Both the position numbers and the translations under genes were made by a program. The notes under the pieces are model-generated. The model saw nothing but the letters and a program-made list of their open reading frames with translations. It ran no database searches and had not been told where the DNA came from. A stretch of 64,000 nt of DNA from Parelaphostrongylus tenuis (taxonomy: Eukaryota > Nematoda > Chromadorea > Rhabditida > Metastrongylidae), in assembly GCA_019055375.1 (NCBI GenBank), contig JAHQIW010000493.1, positions 1 through 64,000 of the forward strand, in the 5' to 3' direction. This document shows positions 34,701 through 46,700 of this stretch, in pieces (position 1 is the stretch's first letter; every line of letters begins with the position of its first letter).

Positions 34701-36120
34701 AGTAACTCTTGCGGATAAAATCACAAGATAAAGGTTATGGAATGCGTTTTCTCAAACAAAAAAATAACTACGTCGAACGGCCAGTATGGAAGAACGTAAC
34801 TTTGAAAATAAACAACTACCCAGTTTATGCTATATTTGAAATAAACTTCTGTTCACGCAGTTTAAGCCATGAGCTTATTATATCATCAATAAACATGATT
34901 TCGTTTGAAATCTACTGCCATACCTCCTTACTAAAGAGCTATGTTTGAGTAATATGGTACTTAGATGTTCCCACTTGTGTTATCATGTCAAACGAATCTG
35001 TTGATGATGAGAAAGCGATCATGTTTTTCGATTTCGCTTAGTCCAAACTCCCAAGATGTTGATTGTTTTCCGTTGTCGTGGTTAGCGTTCATTCACTGAA
35101 CCAAGAAAATTCAATCAGTATTTTATACGAATGCTTCGTGCTTGAGAAAAAACGCAGTTAACTCGAACTAATTTGCATTCAGTTGGTATCTCGTATGAAT
35201 TTCTTTATTCTCCCATGTTCTCCGACGACGACTTCGTAAAGCGGAAGTTTATCAACTTACGCCTACATTTCTAAAAGGACAAGCGCTACTCACCAAACAG
35301 ATTGGAACTTAACTTAATTTTATGATGATGATGATGACGGAATTGGTAGAATAAACATTTGTGTGGTACTACGGAGTTGGAGACGAACATCTTGCTATAC
35401 GTTAGCATAAAGCAAAGCTTTAGTGTCTGAGGAGCCGGTCGTGTTGACGTGAAGACAAGAACTGGTCATTACGGCTCATAACTATATCAACGTAAAGTTA
35501 CACTATCATATCTACCCAAATCCTACGATCATATATGAAAATACAAGAGAAAGTTACTGGTATTAGGGGGCGAAAAAATTTATAAGAAGAAAGTGCATAA
35601 AGAGTCTTGGCTAAAATCCTAAAGTCAACTGGAACTACAGAGATTCCTTGAACCTTCTGCATGCAGTGGAAAAGATGGATTCTTGTTCGTTGGGAGAGAC
35701 AAATAGTTTTCACTTGCTTGATTTGAAAGGAATCGAACAAAGAGAAAAATTTGATATTTTACATGATGAAGACGAAACTCTGGAAAGAATCCGGAAGCAC
35801 TGACGTAAAAAATCGCCTCAACATGAACAACTAATGAAGCAATCACGCCGACGAGCAACAACACTTTGCGTTTCCCATCCCCTAGGGCCGACCACCAACG
35901 CCCCGCTGACTTGAGCAACGAGACGGCGTACTTCGCAAAGAAAAGTGCTCCACAATTTTGATTCCTGAGGCTATATTTCACTGATTGATTTGTATAAATA
36001 TACTAGAAAAGAAACGCATATGACTTATTCATCGCAATCTAACCAGTTATTACGCCACTATTGCTGTCATTACTTGAAGGCGAATAAATCGCACATTCGA
36101 TGTGCTTTTCAATGTAAACA
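31769..36120. other. Intergenic stretch, no gene recognised
   Basis: Several frames of 60-118 codons exist, such as 35625-35981 (-) with a hydrophobic segment KVLLLVGVIASLVVHVEAIF and 33549-33815 (-), but I see no conserved domain, clear splice pattern or relation to neighbours. The small motif CGTGTAAACTAATAA near 34233 and TTGTAAACTAATAAG near 34395 hints at an old internal duplication. A SINE-like head may lie at 33260 (GGTGCTTAGCTGACTGCGC). Confidence 0.35.
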
Positions 36121-36123
36121 TTT

Positions 36124-36514
36124 TGACAATATGCTATCATGTTTTGAGCTTCTGTGAGTTCTAGTAAGGCACTTATACAGTATTAGACAGGCCTGTTGCG
36201 CTCTTCCAGGCTCATTAGTATTTCGCTTTCCTCCGGTCTCATAAAGGAATCGACGCCGAATAACAAATCACAAGTCAGGTGACAAAACAGTGACCAACAG
36301 TCGAGCTCGTGTCGGGGGATTTTATCGCATGACTTACGGTGATTTGTTCTTTGGCGTCGATTCCCTCATAAGCAGAGTATCTCCCCTTGGGATCGACTGA
36401 ACTGAAAGGGACCATACTACTGATGAACCTGGAAAGGCGGAAAGGCCTGTCTATTACTGTATAAGTGCCATATCAGGCCTCATATAAGGCTCAAAACACG
36501 TTATTATATTGTCA
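36124..36514. mobile_element. Foldback element, family F1, third copy
   Basis: Left TGACAATATGCTATC with GGCACTTATACAGTATTAGA mirrors right TACTGTATAAGTGCC and TATTATATTGTCA. The inner pair GGAATCGACGCCGAATAACA (about 36246) and GGCGTCGATTCCCTCATAAG (about 36353) is also inverse. It is shorter than the copies at 0.3 and 7.0 kb; the CACGTG motif is not seen here. Confidence 0.75.
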
Positions 36515-37979
36515 GATTACTCTTGCTTTCGAGCGAAGTCTATGAAAGCAGACGAATGAAGAAGCAAACACTTTGGTTGATTCGATACGATACCGATACC
36601 GTGACTATTTATGTCCTCTACTTCCCCGTATCGGCAATTTGATATCAGAGTGACTTGGAAGAGCAAAATACAAACCTGATCCATCGGAAGGACTTCATGA
36701 GTATATATGTTCGCCAAATATACCTTCAATCACCACTGTGACGTTGAGAATGGAGTTCGAATATATCACTCATGACATCGTTTATATCGGATGTTTCATT
36801 CTTAAGCTTTTATTATTGTCATAGAATGACGGTTTTATAACCTATTTCTTATGTTGTTTTAGTACATTTCAAGCGACATTCAGAAACTTCATTTTGTTTG
36901 CCAATTTCCACTATAAGAAGCAATTTTACCCTCCACATCCTCATTCTTAGTCATACTCATATTGTACATGAAATAATGGACGTGCTTGGGTTCGTGATTA
37001 TTTCATTTGTGCGTCGATGATTTGATCAAAAGCGCCCCCAATCAACTAGCGTAGAGCAGTAACGGATCGGAAGCGTTTTCAATAAATTAGTCCATTTCTA
37101 TGTACATCCAGTTGGTGAGCAAGGCCAAGAAAAACGAAGACGATAAAAGGAAAGCAGAACTACATGCACGATGCCCATATTACTACTCCATAAAGCAGAA
37201 ACCATTGGAGGCAGGCCAGGTTTGAAAGGAATCCACTCGATCCCTTTGGACTCGGAGGGAAATTGCAGGCGTTTCAGATACAAATGGCGATAGGCCATTC
37301 TGGCAAACTTTTCTCAGCTCATCAACGAGGAGTTAATGATCCAGCACTGAGATTAATAGCAAACTGATACTATACAACACCAGCCTATAAAAGTCCATTT
37401 TCCAAAAACATTTTACCAAAGAGACCCATTCTTATCGGGGTTAGATAAGCGAAGACTTCTGCAAAATATTTAAATCTACTCTGTGATATTTTCCAGAGTG
37501 TAGGTCGAAGAAGAATTAGCATGGCGAGCAGAAAAAAAAAATGTACTGAACAAAGGCGATTAACAACTTCTCCATAATCTATCTTCACTGCCAATCACAT
37601 CGTCAGCTCGCAAAGGCTAATATTAGGAGGCTTTGATGGCGCATGCTGAATAATCAGATTGCAGCTGAGTCACACGAGCATCAAGCTCGTAAGAAGCGGA
37701 TTCATTCATAACACTTAGGGCTCAGAGCATGTGCATTTAAATTTTGCACTTAAATCACGTGTAAGTCCTGGTCGCATGCGACTTGCATTGTATAAAAGTC
37801 ATAACAGCAGCATCCTTTAGATTTTTTCCATGCATCATTTCACAATTTGAAAAAGGAAGTTATTATGAGCCCACGCGGCAATGGAGTATGGTTACTGGTT
37901 GCATGCTCACTGAAAGCTGCCTGTTTTCATTAATAGCAACCCATTTTTTTAGTGTATGAAATAATGTTAGCTGAAATAA

Positions 37980-38260
37980 GACGCACGTGTAACGCAGTGG
38001 TTGGAGGCGCCCTGCATATCCATGGGATTGTTGGTTCAAACTAACACCCGGAGTATTGAAACCAGCCATCGTTTCGAAATCGAGAAGCTGCCTAAGAGAA
38101 TAGAAAGCACCGTCTAGATTCATCGACTGGCTACCACAAATGATTGTTTAGGTTAAATATGCATTCAATCACCCCGCGATATTGTTGATAGAATCGAATG
38201 CATGGGCCATAACTCATAGAATGAATGATACGCACTGAACTCTTCCATTAGCTTATTTGT
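37980..38260 (+). mobile_element. Diverged SINE group B
   Basis: Head GTAACGCAGTGGTTGGAGGC (37989) and B-box-like TGTTGGTTCAAACTAAC. The 3' part TATGCATTCAATCACCCCGC and GAATCGAATGCATGG (about 38158-38210) matches the group B body (ATGCATTCAATCACC, GTCGAATGCATGG). The TTTATCC tail is absent. Middle part unlike the other copies. Confidence 0.6.
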
Positions 38261-38815
38261 AGCGAATTAAGATTTGAAAAAAGCAACGTTGATAATTGAA
38301 CGTAGCTTATTCATTCCTGCCGACTTTTACAAAGGGGCAAGCTAATGGGAAGGAAAGGTAATGTATAAGCAAAATGACTAGGAATTGACCGTAGTCAAAC
38401 GACTGTAGTCAAAGGAGCCAAAGATGGACCTGGAAGCGAAATGTTCCACTATTGATGACATGACAAGTTCCTTGAATTCAGCTAACAGATCCAGAATCAC
38501 AATGTACTTGTGATCTCGATGGAAAAGTGTATCGCGTTTTTCTGAGGAGGAGGAGGATAAAACGTTTGACGTTTGCGGATACCTTATGGATTCTCTCTGC
38601 AAATGACCTCATCAAATATCGTGGTTGATTGATGGCATAATAAGCCTATACAATGTTGCTAGGGCACCATAATTGGATCCATTCAGTGACGTTACTATTC
38701 CACACCTTTTTGGTACTACTTTGTTCACGGCTCAAAAGAATGAAAAGTTTACTCAGCTTGGAGCTCAGGATTCAATAAGGTTCCAACAGATTTGCCTATA
38801 TCAGCATCATTAGAA

Positions 38816-38818
<3 letters not shown>

Positions 38819-38872
<54 letters not shown>
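38819..38872. repeat. (TA)n microsatellite
   Basis: About 26 uninterrupted TA units. No associated gene. Confidence 0.97.
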
Positions 38873-38873
<1 letters not shown>

Positions 38874-41700
38874 TTATCTAGAGCGAGTGTTGGTTGTCAG
38901 TGCAATTACATGATGATTAGAAGCACTGAAGAACTCAAAGCAGATGGAGTCAAAGTGCCGTTAGTCGTAGTAGGTGTGCAATTCATCGTTTTCGTTCCGG
39001 TTTGGTCAGATAGACCATGTCAAGCGCGACTGTCTACACGAAAAATTTCAAAAGTATACATTCTTTGCGAGTTCATCAGAAGCTAATAATGCTCGGAAAG
39101 GATAATCTCCCGTTTCCTCTTACATTTTTTTAGCAATGTTAAGGAATTCTCGTTGCAGAAAGTTTATTGTATTAGTTGAAAAAACAACTAAATTTGCACG
39201 CTTCGCAATTCTAGAGGAGAACCCATTATTTCCAGCGAATGATAGTTGTACGTGAACGATAAATCATTGGCCATATTGCCAATTCTCGTTTGAAAAGAGA
39301 AAACTAGAAAGTAAAGCAATGTGATACTAATAGGCGTAGTTCACTACCGTCCATCTAATCATTTTTATCCAAATGAAAATTGTAGAGATTTTGAAATATA
39401 TGTAAAACCATAGATCCGTTTGATGACATGTTCTATTTATAAGCTCTACAAAAATCAGCATTGAGATTTTAGTACTGTTATATTTTAAAATATTTTCCGC
39501 AACATTGCACAATTAAAATGGTTAAAATAATACAAAATAATGCCGGTAAAAATCTGATATGTGAACAAGGAAAATGAAGAAATGTGAGTGACTATCTCAG
39601 CTTCCGGGAAAACTTTTACGGAGTGACATGATACTGGCGAGATACTAAAACGGTAACTAATTGAAAAATATATAGTATAAGTGGAAGAAGTCAACAATTA
39701 ACCAGTCACCAAAGACAATATCAATCGGCACTACTTAGGCAAAAATTGAGCGAGTCTCTGGTTCGAATTTGTCCCAAACGTCCAACATCTGAAATAAAGA
39801 CTGCCGCATAAAAGGAATTATACTGCTTAAACAAAGTTGAAATTTTAACTATCAATCAATTAAATACACAAAAAACGTTAATATTCAACATTAAAACCCT
39901 AAACACCAAAATCACCTCTGTATGAGTTTGTATTAATGACTCAAGATATTCTATGAAAATTTGACGCATATCGTGCCGTCGTTGAACTTCGAAACGTCCA
40001 ATCTGAATGATGAATTTAGTAGTAAAAGGACGCTTTATAAAGGAATTGAATTTCCGTAAAAATCAGAGTCTGTTTTGTCTCCAAAATCTGATGCTTTATC
40101 AACTAAGTTTTGATTCTTCCTGCCATATCATTTTACCTCGATGCTCCCATAACTATTAGTGTTGACATTGTATGAGTAAACAAAGTTGAAAAAAAAATCC
40201 GCACTGATCAAGGAAATGCTATAAGCCACACATGAAAAGTGGAATTGAAAGCTTTCGCATTCAAAACAAGATGCTTGGAAACCTTGAAAATATGCTGTTC
40301 GTTAACGTTTTCAGTAATTCTCGTCTGAAGACGTTGACAAAATCGTGATCAATTTGAAACTTCGATGACCACATTGTGTATCATGGGAGTTAAAGTGTGC
40401 TGCTTTAAAATAAACCACTTTCCTCTATATCGTTGAAGATTCCAAGCGTTGAAAAATAAACTGAAACTCTGAGAACATTAAAAAATCTTTCGCACTCGTT
40501 GCAAAAGAGCCTAGAGAATGTGGAGCGTGCGATAAGGAGTCAAAAATGATCCAAATGATCTCTATCTTCTTTCATGGAAATCAAAATAGAACCTATCAAC
40601 TGTTTCCGCTTAGCTCTTTACACACGGCAAAAGCAAAACCCAAGAACGATTTTTCGTGCACCTCAACGACTAGACAGCATCCTATTACTCATTCATCATA
40701 AAAACTCGAAAATGACACATAAACTTTTGATTCTTGATGTTTTGAACACACGTTCTTCTTAATAAAGTATAAGTAGGCTCCTTTTGTACTTAGCCAGTCA
40801 GACGTGTCTAGAGGTCTCATGAAGGATAAACTGTGAACATGTGTGAAAAACCTCGATGGACATTTTCAATATGAAGCCATCTGTTGAACGAGATCACTCC
40901 AATAAAGGAGCCTTTCTGGTGGCTATAGTTCACATCATACCCTGCTTTTAGAAATCAACGAGGCAGAAAAGAAAGTTGAAAATTGTGACTTCAACTATGG
41001 GCTTCAAGTTAAATGGGGTTGAATTCAATGTCTGCTTCCAAGAACAATAGCTTTAATTGCTGATTGCTGACAGCCACCGGACAGGTAAAAATACGGCTGA
41101 AAGAAAAACAGAGTGCGGATCTCAATGGTTCGGTATAGTCAACCCTCAAGAAGGGTAATCGTGGGTTCGAGGCCACTTCGATTTCTACATTTTGCTCGCA
41201 TCTCAGGACTTCTGTGGTTGCTAAGAATGCGTCAAAATTATAAGAGTTCATTGGAATACCAGGGTTTGAAAATTTGCCATAAAAAGTAAGTTCTATATAG
41301 AAGTGTGGATCCTATTTATGAAATGTAAATTGTAAAGATGTTGTGAAATTTCGAAATGCTGAGCATATTTCTGAGTACGCTGTTTTTACGAAACATGTTA
41401 TAGGATTATAGACTATCATAACAAGTGCTGAGAACTCGAAATTTCTTCAAAGATAAGCAGGCTGAAGAAGTTAAGGAACACTCTGTGAGCCCAAGTAAGA
41501 TTTTCTATGTGCACATATAACGGAGGCATCTCATTACGTTCCTCATCACCAGCACTTTCCCCATGGGATGACCGAATTCAACGAGGAACAGCTCTTAATA
41601 AAAAACATTTTCAAAATACAATGACAAAATTCTGTTACCTGCTCTACTGCTTTCAAAAAAATCTCGTTATTGTAGAACTTTGATATATTCAGAATGGCCA
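38873..41700. other. Intergenic stretch, one tRNA-like fragment
   Basis: A tRNA-like fragment lies at about 41125-41185 (GGTTCGGTATAGTCAACC, then CGTGGGTTCGAGGCC as B box), probably a SINE head. No protein family is recognised in the remaining sequence. The last exon(s) of the sorting nexin gene could lie here or in 41.9-43.8 kb but were not found. Confidence 0.35.
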
Positions 41701-41704
41701 ATTT

Positions 41705-41898
41705 GGCCGTTTCCGAGGTTTTGTTACACCACAAGCATATGTACGTTTTGGTGATTTCACTACCTCGTCAGTGCCACATGCCTCAACTTTCTTACGATTG
41801 AATTGTGGATTTTGCCTAGTGGGGAGTGTAGCACTGATGACGTGAGCGAAGTCACCGAAACGTACGTATGCGACTGGCGTAACAAACCTCAAACGGCT
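41705..41898. mobile_element. Foldback element, about 75-bp arms
   Basis: Left arm 41705-41778 (ATATGTACGTTTTGGTGATT core) is the inverse of right arm 41826-41898 (GAAGTCACCGAAACGTACGT core), with further pairing of GAGGTTTTGTTAC against GTAACAAACCTC outside. The loop is about 47 bp. Reading frames on the - strand here follow the palindrome and are not genes. Confidence 0.75.
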
Positions 41899-43435
41899 AG
41901 AGCAGTCTATCTGAAAATGATCACAAGGTTGCTGAGATAGAGAGAAAGGCGAAGCAAGCATATTGCTGTACAGTGGGTAAAACAGGAGCTACAAAATAGA
42001 ACAAAGGAGAGTTCAAATTCGAGGCCCCGAGTTCTGTCCGTTTCTCGGTATCTTAAACTTGTATTTGAGATTATATCCTACCAGTAAAAGAAAATGGCAG
42101 TAAATAAAAGATGGCACATCGCTAAACTCAAATACACTCTTTGGATCACGCTGGCATAGGTACAGAAGCTATCGACTTGGTAAAAAAATGTAAAACGTGT
42201 GCTCTACTCAGTTGGATTCGACTCGACGTAATTACGAAACTCAGAGCAAGGATGAACAGCTGCTGATAACAAACTCGCGTCACTATGGATGTGAAGAAGG
42301 AGAGCACGCTGAAATATTTGATGACAGAGTCTTTATTGACTTCGCGCCAGCTTATCAAGAGAGAAAGACATTGATTATCGCTTCATACTAAGGTTGAATA
42401 TAGTCGGTATTCAAAAGTGATGCAAAGAACTAGTTAGGTAAGAAAAAAAAAACGAGGGAAATTTGAAGAGATCATTACGCATTGATGACTGCCAGGTGTG
42501 GCTCCATCACATGCATGACAATTCAAATGAACAATAATTATAGACATAAAAAGGCCTGCCAACATCTCACACAATCAGCTTAGTGAAGCTTGACAGAAAT
42601 AGGACGCAGGCACCTGGCGCTAGAAGCTGATTCCTTGTAAACTGCTCTTATTATTTTCACAATTAGATGAATTAAGTGTTGGAAACGTCGGGCATACTGA
42701 ATAGATTTCGCAAACGAAATTCAAATCTTTGAAGTCTAAATGAAATTTAGACAGCAATGAAAACGAAAAACAAATTTAAAGACGTGATAGTAATCTGATG
42801 GATAAATAACATCGTTCAATCTGCCTTCCTTTTCGATATACGAGTTTCGACAGGAAAAAAAAAACCGCGGAAACACAATTTCTGTCCTTCACAAAATCGA
42901 GGATTTATTTAGGTAGAGCGTGAGGTATTGGAAGTCGTCGACGATAATTTGTAGATCTTGATCCTCTCTATTTCAACTATAGAAGAGCACCTTGAACAGT
43001 AATATATAAGATCGAAGCAGAAATCGGCCACCATTTTCATTGACTGAGTTGTTTTTCATCAAATACTATTTTTTATCTCAACAAAATATTCTGTAGATAA
43101 CCCAAACGACCAAATCCTTAGTAAAAATACTTCCATATTAATGGGTATTACAAGCCTGGGATTTTGCTTTTATACCGAATAAACCCTTTTCATGAACCTC
43201 ATTAGGGTCTAATTATTCGTGTCTGAAGCTGAAAGTTGTAAATTGATGAAGTTTACAACGCAATGATTTGGGGAGGGGGAGAACGCCATGGCCGAGCGTC
43301 GGCTAGGAAGCAACGTGACCTTTCAAAAATTAGAACATTCATCTTTTGATGAACCATGTAACCATGAATATCACTGTTCAATACTGGTCAAAACAACGAA
43401 AACATAAATCACTAATGAGAAAGTAGCTTCTGGGA
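41899..43435. other. Downstream of the sorting nexin, nothing firm
   Basis: A tRNA-like head fragment lies near 43287 (CGCCATGGCCGAGCGTCGG). I searched the - strand for the third BAR helix of the sorting nexin and saw no convincing match. No other feature. Confidence 0.35.
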
Positions 43436-43660
43436 ACTTTGGCGAAGTGGTTAGTAACGCAGGCTATCAGGAAGCAAGGTACTGTTTCGACACTCCCCAT
43501 ACTCTTCTGAAAACAATCAACAAACGCTCTACAGAACGCCTTTGCGTGGGTTCTTTCGAGACTGCAGATAAATCAACCATATCGGCGTTCTACGTGATTC
43601 GCGAAGAAGACGAAATCTTCGAGCAGCAGTCAAGATCACATGAAAAATGTTCGAAAACTT
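43436..43660 (+). mobile_element. tRNA-headed SINE group D
   Basis: Head GGCGAAGTGGTTAGTAACGC then AGGCTATCAGGAAGCAAGGT (43441-43480), then AACAATCAACAAACGCTC. GCGAAGAAGACGAAATCTTC (43600) corresponds to GAAGAAGACGAAATCCAGAA of the 9.3 kb copy. It lies in the last visible intron of the sorting nexin gene, opposite strand. The 104-codon frame over it is not a host gene. Confidence 0.65.
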
Positions 43661-43785
43661 TTGTAAAAAATGCATGCGAGGAAACGAATCGAGCGCCAAA
43701 TGTGCTGGTATCGCACAGTAGAAGCGTGATAACAATTAGTGGGGTAAAAAGAAAAACTTAGTGATACAATGACCGAATAGCTTAC

Positions 43786-46700
43786 CTCTTCACGTATATG
43801 CTTACTCAGATCGCCAAATTCCGCTTCCAGTTGGTCCATACGGCGCACGGCTTCATCCATTTCATCTTTGAGAGAGGATGCCCTGTCATTTCTTCCCGAC
43901 AGTTCCATCCTGAAATTCCAATTGCTTCTACGATTATGACGATTATTGCAACTTAAAAAAATTGAAAAAAAAAACCAACTAAACACTACTCCTTTTGAAA
44001 ACAATCAAAGTGAACAGCATAGTGCTCATTTTAGTAGCGATACGTGATAATTGATACAGATATAAACGAGATCTTAACGGTACCGTGCTTTCTGTTCCCG
44101 CTTTCTAGCGAGACTCTGCTGAGCTGATTGCCAGTTCTGCCATACACGTACTCGTTCAGCAAACAGTTCCTTCAAAGAACCAACTAAACCCACGTATTCG
44201 CTGAGACATTCTGTGAATCTGCAATGAAAAAAGCTGAGTGAAAAAAAAGACTAGTATTAGAGACTATAAGACGAAACGTAGGCATACGTTAGATTTCACT
44301 GTGAAAGTACACTCATGCTATCACCTGATGGAGTCCATTTCAGACTGTTTATTCCATAAAGCTGCTGCATTCTCTTCAGTTTCAGTTAGGTGTGAAAGAG
44401 CTCGAGCCAACGCAGTTGATTCTTCACACGATGCCAACATAGAAAGACCCTAATATGACTTACTTAGGCTATATAGAATGTAGGGAGTCGTGTGTAGGCG
44501 AATAAACATCTATAGCCAACTATTTTTGTGAAAAATAAAAAACACGACGAGCAATCAAAAACACCTTGCTCATACTCTCTTGTGCACTGGCTAACTCGCG
44601 GCGAGTACTTGTGAGAGTCTCAGAAAGGTGCAGGAGCTTTCGCAACGACTCATCCAGTTCGTCGACATGAGATTGGGTCTGTTCAAACCATCGATCTCCC
44701 TCTTCCATATGGAAAGCCATCTTCGAGAACACCTTAAAAAGCCATTCTAGTTTGTGCAAAACTTTCAAAAGATTTGATGAAATGAAAACTTGAAGAGTTG
44801 TGGAAAAAATTGCTCCTCGGCTCTAACAACATCTGCAAACTTCCCACGAACTTACGATAACGTTACGACGGTTTTAAGTTCCCTGATAGCTCGCATTGAA
44901 GAAACATTGGAAATTGAATATAAATAACCAAAATTTTAATGCACAAAGCGATGCTGAATGTCATTTCGTAGGTCCAATCGCTTCGATGCTCGAAACTCAA
45001 GACTTATAGAGAATAAAAGGAAAAGATAGATCTAACAATGGCAAAAACAGCTTAGTTTGAGGTGACAAATCGTCAGTTTCAAAAATACTCAAAAATACAT
45101 TCAAAACAAAGTGATATAAATAGAAAAAGAAAAAATAGAAACAGAGAATGAAAGGATAGAAATAACTAGAATACATGTCGACACACCTCGCCAACACTTT
45201 TGATTATTCGCTTTACTCCGGCACCAGAAAGTGCTGCAGTTTGACTTGAACGAGGTAGTTCAGCCTGAGAATTTGTTGAAATACACCAAAGTTAGAAAAC
45301 TATTTATATGTTATAATCTACCTCAATAGTTAGAAAGTCACGAACGTCACAGTCTACGGCAAGTCTGGGATGTTGAATTACTCGTTTCATGAAACGCTCC
45401 AGTTGTCGAGCTCTTCGAACAGCTACTTCACGAGAAGTGGCCGGATCTGAAGTAGCCTAAAATTAAAAGAAATAGAATTGATTCATTCCAGTACGAAATA
45501 CAGAGACTACATAAAAATACTCATTGAGAGAAGACTTAACTTGGTCTTCGTCATTGCAGTGATACTCTTTTCAGGAGCAGCTGGTACAATAACGCCCTTG
45601 GATATGTACTTCTCAAACAGTTTGTCGTGCAAACCCAAGAAATCTGAGAAACGCCTCCACACTTCATAGGTTCGGTCAGAAATTCCTGGTACATTTTCAG
45701 CCTAGAAGAAGCTAACACTTAAATTACCCCGTGCCATAAGTTTCGGCACTATGGCGATAAACACCAAGCTTACTAGCCACAATCGATTTAAATTGCAGGA
45801 TTTGGATATCATTCAATTGTGCATCTTTTTGCGAACATTTTAATATACAACTTGCTTATGCTTGCTTTAAAATGAAGCTGTCGTGGATACAAATTCGCTC
45901 GCTACTCACGCACGAATGACGCGTAGGGGGAAATGCTACCGAAGCGGCGCGCAAGATTAATGGAGCTTCCTGTGAATGGCCCAAGCGCGACTGATCCTCC
46001 AGACTGATCTCTCAAATTTTGAACTTCGCGAACTACTTCCTAGTCGTTCTTTCTGCAACTACATCATCGCCCCAAGCTCCGTCAACCTTGCGCGCCTCTT
46101 TATTGGCACTTCGCCTTACGCGCCATTCGTGCATGAGTAGCAAGCAAATTTGTTCTGAAGACAAGTCCATCTTGAGACAAGTATAGACAAGTTGTATACC
46201 AAAAGATTCGCACCATAACACGCAATTGAACGATACCAAAATCATGCAATTTCAAATATTTCTGGTTAGTAAAATTGGTGTGTAATGCTCTAGTGCCGAA
46301 ACTAATGAAACGATCTAATAAATAAAGACGAGACAAAAATGAATAAAAACGTGATTGAAAAAGTAACACCTGAAACTTCATAATTGACATTTTACAACCT
46401 AGAGCAGATCGCCAAAAGAAGATAAAACCCACACAAAGTTGAAACTTTTGATGGACAATTTACCAAAATTCTTTTACGTTACCATGTGACTCACTTTCGT
46501 TATGAGCTTGTAGACAATAAAAGCATTCATTCCGTCGCCTTTCTTCTCAAAATCCGTGATATGAACGTCCAAAATAAAATCGTTTACCACAGAAAGCTCG
46601 GCAGATGATGCATTCGATGTATTAGTAGAGCTGAGTCTGTAAGCCATTTCATTCTGGCATACAAAAAAATCACTAACGTATTTGAAGAAGATCTCGTTAT

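Noticed and set aside
35625..35981. 118-codon - strand frame with one hydrophobic stretch
   Set aside because: Length is within chance for 64 kb of six-frame AT-rich sequence; no conserved motif, no supported splice partners.
38819..38872. CRISPR or minisatellite array
   Set aside because: Simple TA dinucleotide run; no spacers or repeat units.
41546..41961. Overlapping - strand frames considered as a sorting nexin 3' exon
   Set aside because: Built on a foldback palindrome; no similarity to the last BAR helix.
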